Assembly (NCBI RefSeq): GCF_006439025.1
Contig: NZ_RCYZ01000007.1
Span: forward strand, 182,825-246,824
Origin: Hymenobacter nivis
Lineage (GTDB): Bacteria > Bacteroidota > Bacteroidia > Cytophagales > Hymenobacteraceae
Direction: 5' to 3'
Length of the DNA stretch: 64,000 nt
Shown one piece after another: positions 60,023 through 64,000 of this stretch (within the stretch, counting starts at the first letter, position 1; each line of letters begins with the position of its first letter). The position numbers were made by a program, and so were the translations under genes. The notes beneath the pieces are model-generated. The model was given only the letters and a program-made list of their open reading frames with translations, did no database searches and had not been told where the DNA came from.

Positions 60023-60030
60023 CAAAGCTA
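60023..60030 (-). promoter_or_regulatory. -7 element TAGCTTTG
   Basis: Exact TAnnTTTG on the minus strand, 6 nt from the GTG start at 60016; a leaderless transcript is likely. Confidence 0.5.
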
Positions 60031-60097
60031 CCGGTTGCGGCCCTAAAATTGCGGAACCCGGGGGCCCACGGCCCGCTTCCTTCCCCCCGCCCCGCCC

Positions 60098-60664
60098 ATG
60101 AACCACCGCCTGCACCTCAAATTCGAACAGCTCGAACGGGCCACCCAACACCTACTGGCCACCACCGAAGCCCTGGGCCCCGACGCCACCCGCGCCCCCG
60201 CCCCCGGCAAATGGGCCGCCACGCAAGTCGTGCATCACCTGCTGCTGGTCGAAAACAGCATTACCGGCTACGTGCAGAAAAAACTGCTCGCCGCCGAGCG
60301 GCTGGCCAAGCCCAGCCTGCTCACCCGGGCCCGAGCGTTGCTGGTGAAGCTGCTTCTGCGCTTGCCCGGCCTGCGGTTTCCAGCCCCGCGCGGGGTGGCC
60401 GAGCTCACCCACGGGGCCCCCGTGCCCGCGCTGCCGGTCATCCAGGCCGAGTGGGCCGCCACGCGCCGCCGCCTCGAACTGCTGCTCAACGAGTACCCCG
60501 GCCGCCTGCTCGACCGCGCCATCTACCCGCACCCGCGCGCGGGCCGGCTCAGCATTTACCAGGTGCTCGACCATTTAGTTGACCACCTCTTGCACCACCA
60601 GCAGCAAATCGACCGCATCACCCGGGCCCTCAAAACAGCCCCGCCCGCCACGGCCCGCGCCTAA
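60098..60664 (+). CDS. DinB/YfiT-family four-helix protein
   Basis: 188 aa from the ATG at 60098 (MNHRLHLKFEQLERATQHLL). Four-helix DinB fold with the metal-binding His pattern: QVVHHLLLVENSI in helix 2 and DHLVDHLLHHQQQIDRI at the C-terminus; PGKWAATQ before the first His is family-typical. Members are thiol-dependent transferases or of unknown activity; nothing here links it to DNA damage. Its stop codon overlaps that of the convergent thioesterase gene by 4 nt. Confidence 0.85.
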   Translation: MNHRLHLKFEQLERATQHLLATTEALGPDATRAPAPGKWAATQVVHHLLLVENSITGYVQKKLLAAERLAKPSLLTRARALLVKLLLRLPGLRFPAPRGVAELTHGAPVPALPVIQAEWAATRRRLELLLNEYPGRLLDRAIYPHPRAGRLSIYQVLDHLVDHLLHHQQQIDRITRALKTAPPATARA

Positions 60665-61128
60665 CCGGCGCGGGGCTCCGGCGCCACGTAGGGCGGCAGG
60701 GCGGCGAAGGCTGCGGCCAGCGCGGGCGGCGGCACGGTCAGCTTGCGGCGGTCGAGGTCAATCCAGGCCCCGTCCACGGTCACGGTGGCGGCCACCCGGC
60801 CGTCGGCTTTGTAAATGGTGTGCACAATGCTCCAGCGCCCGCCGTCGGCCGTCACCGCAGCCAGCCGGCCATCGACGCGGATTTCCTCACCGATGCCGAT
60901 TTCCTTTACGTACTTGGTTTCCTCGCGAAACAGGATGGGCCCCAGACGCAGCTGCGCAAACCGGGCCACGTCGAAGCCCCAGCCGGCCAGCACGGCCACG
61001 CGCTGGTCGGCGGCGTAGTCGGCGTAGGCCGAGTGGCGCATGTGGCCGTTGGGGTCCATATCGGCCCAGCGGGTGCGGTAGGTAGCGGCCTGGGAGGCAA
61101 TGTTTTCGGCAGAAGGTTCGGCGGACAT
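60661..61128 (-). CDS. Acyl-CoA thioesterase (4HBT hot-dog family)
   Basis: 155 aa from the ATG at 61126-61128 (MSAEPSAENIASQAATYRTRW). The hot-dog signature RWADMDPNGHMRHSAYADYAADQR contains the catalytic Asp and the N-x-H part of the 4HBT active site. FREETKYVKEIGIGEEIRV and WSIVHTIYKADGRVAATVTVDGAWID follow. Hydrolyses acyl-CoA thioesters; chain-length preference unknown. Downstream of a methyltransferase gene on the same strand, with a 19-bp hairpin between. Confidence 0.9.
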   Translation of the reverse strand: MSAEPSAENIASQAATYRTRWADMDPNGHMRHSAYADYAADQRVAVLAGWGFDVARFAQLRLGPILFREETKYVKEIGIGEEIRVDGRLAAVTADGGRWSIVHTIYKADGRVAATVTVDGAWIDLDRRKLTVPPPALAAAFAALPPYVAPEPRAG

Positions 61129-61149
61129 GGTATGGGAAGCGGCGGGTGA

Positions 61150-61192
61150 GGCCGCGCCCTTTGGGCCCTGTGGGGGCCCAAAGGGCGCGGCC
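61150..61192. terminator. 19-bp perfect hairpin between methyltransferase and thioesterase genes
   Basis: Arms 61150-61168 and 61174-61192 match perfectly around TGTGG; the stem contains GGGCCC. No T-run, so attenuation or mRNA processing is as likely as termination. Confidence 0.6.
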
Positions 61193-61198
61193 AGGTGG

Positions 61199-61957
61199 TT
61201 AAATGGCCTGGTTGGCGGCCTCGGCCAGGCCCACGGGCACGAGCCGCACCAGGTACTGCCCGTCCTCTTCCTCGTCGATAAACTCGGCCTGGTAGCCGGC
61301 GGTGGCCGCGGCGTCATTTAGCAGGGCCGCGTCGATAAACAGCCAGGGAAACGGCTCACCGGTTTGCTTTTTGTACGTCCAGGTGTACTCCACCTCGCCG
61401 TAGTAGGGCCCGTTTAGGTTCAGCACCAGGGCCCCGTCCTCGTCTTCGTAGAGGTAGCTCACGTCGGACGACGTAGCCAGAATCTGGCCACCGGGGGCCA
61501 GCAGTGTGCGGGCGTGGGCCAGGAAGCGGTCGAGCCCGTCGAGCGTACCGGCCAGCCCCAGGCCGTTCATGAGCAGCAAAATCGTGTCGTAAGGCCGCTC
61601 ATCGGCCGGCAGCGGGGCAAATAAATCGTGGCGGGCGGCGGTGCGCACGCCGCGGGCCCCCATCACCTGCACGGCCCCGGCCGACACGTCCACGGCCTTC
61701 ACCTCGAAGCCGCGGCTTTGCAACTCCAGGGCGTGGCAGCCGGCGCCAGCGCCCACGTCGAGCACCCGGCCGCGGCACTCGTCGAGGGCGCGGCGCTCCA
61801 GGGCGGGCATTTGCAGCAGGGTGCGGAAGAAATAAGCGGCGGGCAGCGGCTCGTCGTCGGCCGCGTTGCAGTGCACGGTGAGGGCGGCGGCGGTGCGGCC
61901 GCCGTGGTAGTCGAGCAGGGCCTGGCCCAGCAGGTCGGGAGCGGTGAGGGTGGTCAT
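61199..61957 (-). CDS. Class I SAM-dependent methyltransferase
   Basis: 252 aa from the ATG at 61955-61957 (MTTLTAPDLLGQALLDYHGG). SAM-binding site VLDVGAGAGCHALELQSRGF at about 66-85, acidic residue in VKAVDVSAGAV, then ILLLMNGLGLAGTLDGLDRFL and LLAPGGQILATSSDVSYLYE. It carries an acidic C-terminal patch (FIDEEEDGQYLV). Substrate unknown. The frame continues upstream but homology starts here. Confidence 0.9.
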   Translation of the reverse strand: MTTLTAPDLLGQALLDYHGGRTAAALTVHCNAADDEPLPAAYFFRTLLQMPALERRALDECRGRVLDVGAGAGCHALELQSRGFEVKAVDVSAGAVQVMGARGVRTAARHDLFAPLPADERPYDTILLLMNGLGLAGTLDGLDRFLAHARTLLAPGGQILATSSDVSYLYEDEDGALVLNLNGPYYGEVEYTWTYKKQTGEPFPWLFIDAALLNDAAATAGYQAEFIDEEEDGQYLVRLVPVGLAEAANQAI

Positions 61958-62032
61958 CAGGCCCGAAAAGTAACTAAAACTTCGGAGCCCCGCCGTGCGT
62001 TGCACCCGCACCGCCACCCGTTTCGCACCCCC

Positions 62033-62200
62033 ATGCTCCCCGATAAGCTCCGCAAAGGCCAGCTGCCCACCAAAATCTGCGTTACCTGCGGCCGCCCGTT
62101 CGAGTACCGTAAAAAGTGGCGCAACAGCTGGGACGACGTAAAATACTGCGGTGAAAAGTGCCAGCGCCACAAGCCCAAGCCGGGCCCCGCCAGCACCTAA
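62033..62200 (+). CDS. DUF2256-family zinc-ribbon-like protein
   Basis: 55 aa from the ATG at 62033. Conserved core LPTKICVTCGRPFEYRKKW followed by WDDVKYCGEKCQRHK, giving a CxxC...CxxxC metal site. A very short, highly basic protein often seen near photolyase/cryptochrome genes; here no such gene is present. Function unknown. Its stop overlaps that of the convergent gene by 4 nt. Confidence 0.9.
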   Translation: MLPDKLRKGQLPTKICVTCGRPFEYRKKWRNSWDDVKYCGEKCQRHKPKPGPAST

Positions 62201-62643
62201 GCCGCCATAGACGACCCCAGGGGCCCCATCGACACGGTGGGCAGGCGGTGCACGGTGCGCAGCCACCCCACGGCCGATTCCAGGTCGTCGAACACATGCA
62301 CCGACGGAGCATCCGGGCCGTGCAGGGCGGCGTCGGTGTAGCACTTCACGCGCAAGTTGGGCGAGTACACCCAGGCTACTTGCTGAACACCCACCAGGCG
62401 CAGGTAGGGCAAAAACTCGCGGGCCAGCCACGCCGGCACGTTGGGGGCCATGCCCGTCACGCCCACGTTGCTGTTGAGGATGCGGGCGTAGCGCACGTCA
62501 AGCAGGCACTGCGCCACCGCCACGCAGTTGTCCTGCACCAGGGTCAGGCTCAAGTCGCCGTGCCAATCCACGAACAACCACTGGTTGGCAGGGTCGTAAA
62601 AAACGGCCAGGTTGGGGGTTTCGTGCAGTAGTTGTAGTTCCAT
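62197..62643 (-). CDS. Hypothetical protein, possibly STAS/SpoIIAA-like
   Basis: 148 aa from the ATG at 62641-62643 (MELQLLHETPNLAVFYDPANQW). Alternating strands and helices with WLFVDWHGDLSLTLVQDNCVAVAQCL, ARILNSNVGVTG and VHVFDDLESAVGWLRTV resemble the SpoIIAA/STAS-like fold common in Hymenobacter-type genomes, but identity is weak. No signal peptide. Convergent with the DUF2256 gene. It borders the second AT-rich island. Confidence 0.65.
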   Translation of the reverse strand: MELQLLHETPNLAVFYDPANQWLFVDWHGDLSLTLVQDNCVAVAQCLLDVRYARILNSNVGVTGMAPNVPAWLAREFLPYLRLVGVQQVAWVYSPNLRVKCYTDAALHGPDAPSVHVFDDLESAVGWLRTVHRLPTVSMGPLGSSMAA

Positions 62644-63283
62644 CAAGCGCCGAGATTAAAAGGCCGGACACGCTGCCGGCCATCGCACAGTAAGCTAATT
62701 GCAATAAGGAGAAATTATAATTTTAACCGGATATTATTTATCACGTAAAATCATTCTTCTGGCCACAAAGAAAGCGTGTAAAAAACGAATAAGTGTGCCC
62801 GAACAACAATGCATTGCCCGTCGCCGCCAGCAGGACAAATTTATCTTGCCAGCTTTCAAAATAGGCTTAACGACAATTCTATTTATGACACATATAATGA
62901 CTTAAAATATTGATTTACATTACTTTATTTTACAAAAATGCGCTAATAATATATTATTTATAAAATAAATATAATTGCAATTAACCCACACTGAAAAATA
63001 CTAAATTGTTATTGTTTACCAGTTATTACTTAAATATTTAAACTTGCCAACCCAGCAGAATTAAATCTATTATAACCCATCTAGGTATAACACCAGTCTT
63101 TATTTCGGCTTGCATTATTACCCGTTGAACCAGTACCCCACCGCCGGGCATTGGCTGGGCTAGGCGCAGTGGTACCGGGGCCCCAATGCCCGGGCGGTTT
63201 CCCGTATTTGGCCCCCCGCCCGGGCCGGGGCCCCAACGGCCGGGCCCGCCGCGGCGTATGTTTAGCATCCATTCCCCTCCCCC
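62644..63283. other. AT-rich intergenic island of about 430 bp within a 640-bp gap
   Basis: From about 62,690 to 63,120 the sequence is strongly AT-rich with homopolymer-like A/T runs and no convincing ORF; a long open frame read leftwards from 63,718 crosses this gap but has no homology and is GC-driven at its start. A segment near 62,931-62,952 resembles 53,425-53,445 in the other island. The last 150 bp before 63,284 return to high GC and hold TATGTTTA at 63257-63264, one base off the -7 consensus. Confidence 0.6.
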
Positions 63284-63667
63284 ATGGCTTCCAACCTCGA
63301 TTACCTCGCCCCCGCCCTCGAACCGCTCGAAGAAAAAGTAAAGGCTTACCTGCAGGCCGAAGAAGCCCTGCGCAAGGCCCGCCTGGCCCGCGCCGACGCG
63401 CCCCAGCAAGCCGCCGACCGCGCCCAGTCGGCCGAAGAATTTGAGCAGCGCCCCCCCACCGGCAGCTACGACCAGGCCACCGACGAGCGCCAGCAGCGCG
63501 ACGAAAACCTGCGCGACGACCTCGCCCGCCTCCGCCAGGAAATTATGGAGCTGCTGCCCACTCGCGACGCCTGGGTGAAGGTGAACCTGGGCTACGGGCC
63601 CAGCCGCGTAGGGGCCTGGGCCGTACCCGGCCCGCCCGCCGGCTACGAGCTGCGCGTGGTGCACTAG
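63284..63667 (+). CDS. Hypothetical helical protein
   Basis: 127 aa from the ATG at 63284 (MASNLDYLAPALEPLEEKVKAY). A charged, Glu/Arg/Gln-rich helical half (coiled-coil-like, about 15-95) is followed by a short beta part (DAWVKVNLGYGPSRVGAWAV). No signal peptide or TM. Not recognised. Codon use matches neighbours, and two terminator-like hairpins follow. Confidence 0.65.
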   Translation: MASNLDYLAPALEPLEEKVKAYLQAEEALRKARLARADAPQQAADRAQSAEEFEQRPPTGSYDQATDERQQRDENLRDDLARLRQEIMELLPTRDAWVKVNLGYGPSRVGAWAVPGPPAGYELRVVH

Positions 63668-63701
63668 CCGCCGGGGCCCCCAATCGGGCCAATTGGGCAT
63701 G

Positions 63702-63734
63702 AAAAAAGGACGAGGCATGGCCCCGTCCCTTTTT
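63702..63734 (+). terminator. Terminator after 127-aa gene
   Basis: A6-GGACG...CGTCC-cT5, stem 63708-63712 with 63724-63728, T-run on the plus strand, 35 bp after the stop. Confidence 0.7.
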
Positions 63735-63776
63735 AAACCAAAACACCTTAAAAAACTATTCTTTCACGTTGGGATA

Positions 63777-63815
63777 ACGAAACGGCCAGGAAAAAATTCC
63801 CGGCCGTTTCGTTTT
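63777..63815. terminator. Second hairpin, between convergent 127-aa gene and ffh
   Basis: CGAAACGGCC pairs with GGCCGTTTCG around a loop with A6; T5 follows on the plus strand. Probably serves as backup for the 127-aa gene and end of the ffh transcript. Confidence 0.7.
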
Positions 63816-63840
63816 TGTTGCAAATCTGCCTACAGTTGAG

Positions 63841-64000
63841 CTAGCGCATCATGCCGCCGGGGCCCCCTTTCAGGCCGCCCATCATCTTGGCCATCTGGGC
63901 CATGCCGCCCTTGGTCTGGCTCATTTTGTTCATGGTGCGCATCATCTTGCGCATGTCCTCAAACTGCTTCATCAGCGCGTTTACCTGCTGAATGTCAGTA
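63841..64000 (-). CDS. ffh: Signal recognition particle protein Ffh, C-terminal end only
   Basis: 52 residues up to the TAG at 63841-63843; the rest lies beyond the right edge. The Met-rich tail of the M domain is plain: DIQQVNALMKQFEDMRKMM, MNKMSQTKGGMAQMAK, MMGGLKGGPGGMMR. These Met residues form the signal-sequence groove; the GG-rich end is the usual disordered terminus. Confidence 0.9.
   Translation of the reverse strand, partial: TDIQQVNALMKQFEDMRKMMRTMNKMSQTKGGMAQMAKMMGGLKGGPGGMMR

Noticed and set aside
63038..63718. A 226-codon minus-strand frame covering the AT-rich island edge and the 127-aa gene
   Set aside because: Its body is the reverse shadow of the 127-aa gene, and its end runs into AT-rich DNA without homology.

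Overview
The window is a GC-rich (roughly two-thirds G+C by eye) stretch of a Bacteroidota chromosome. It most resembles Hymenobacter or a close relative (Cytophagales). The evidence is a SusC/SusD pair next to a hybrid two-component regulator, two secreted proteins with type IX secretion C-terminal domains, FkbM, DUF2256, DUF5996 and DUF5672 family proteins, almost no Shine-Dalgarno sequences, and many copies of the Bacteroidota -7 promoter element TAnnTTTG just upstream of start codons. No rRNA, tRNA, CRISPR array, transposase or phage gene was recognised.

Layout. 1-6913: left-facing nutrient-uptake locus, a partial SusD lipoprotein, a SusC/RagA TonB-linked transporter, and a hybrid regulator with a sugar-binding-protein-like sensor domain that probably controls them. 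7341-15249: secreted and envelope proteins (M61 and M1 peptidases, NlpC/P60 protein, DUF2147 protein, yellow/MRJP-like propeller), with an unannotated left-facing small-RNA/micro-ORF unit at 9.9-10.26 kb. 15665-24068: DUF5672 glycosyltransferase, cytochrome oxidase subunit III, a pair of overlapping small unknown genes, M23 lipoprotein, HMG-CoA lyase-like enzyme, LutA-like Fe-S protein, tandem ABC ATPase and DapA. 24138-35212: polysaccharide deacetylase, lactonase-like propeller, LigA, small unknowns, a coupled barrel/subtilase pair, OmpA-like lipoprotein, M28 peptidase and a SixA-like phosphatase. 35544-43925: OmpR/HK two-component pair split by a long perfect inverted repeat, SurE, M14 peptidase, DUF5996, 2H phosphoesterase and RibBA. 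44038-48790: surface-glycan cluster (three GT4 glycosyltransferases and an FkbM methyltransferase). 48825-53219: K+ channel, PspC-like protein, TPR lipoprotein and pyruvate dehydrogenase E1 beta. 53220-58391: an AT-rich island, then a 1.5-kaa secreted beta-helix/PA14 protein with a T9SS domain. 58589-64000: polytopic membrane protein, DinB-like protein, thioesterase, methyltransferase, DUF2256, small unknowns, a second AT-rich island and the end of ffh.

How the parts fit together. The left end senses and imports a nutrient through the outer membrane. Much of the rest makes secreted hydrolases and surface glycans, served by T9SS and lipoprotein export. Transcription is organised as short units, many bounded by very strong hairpins. 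Several hairpins are far longer than termination needs and look like members of intergenic repeat families.

The most unusual signal is the minus-strand unit at about 9,900-10,260. It has a consensus promoter, a structured leader, an extended Shine-Dalgarno sequence with optimal spacing (in a phylum whose ribosomes normally ignore this signal), a 23-codon ORF and a closing hairpin, and no recognisable gene downstream on that strand.
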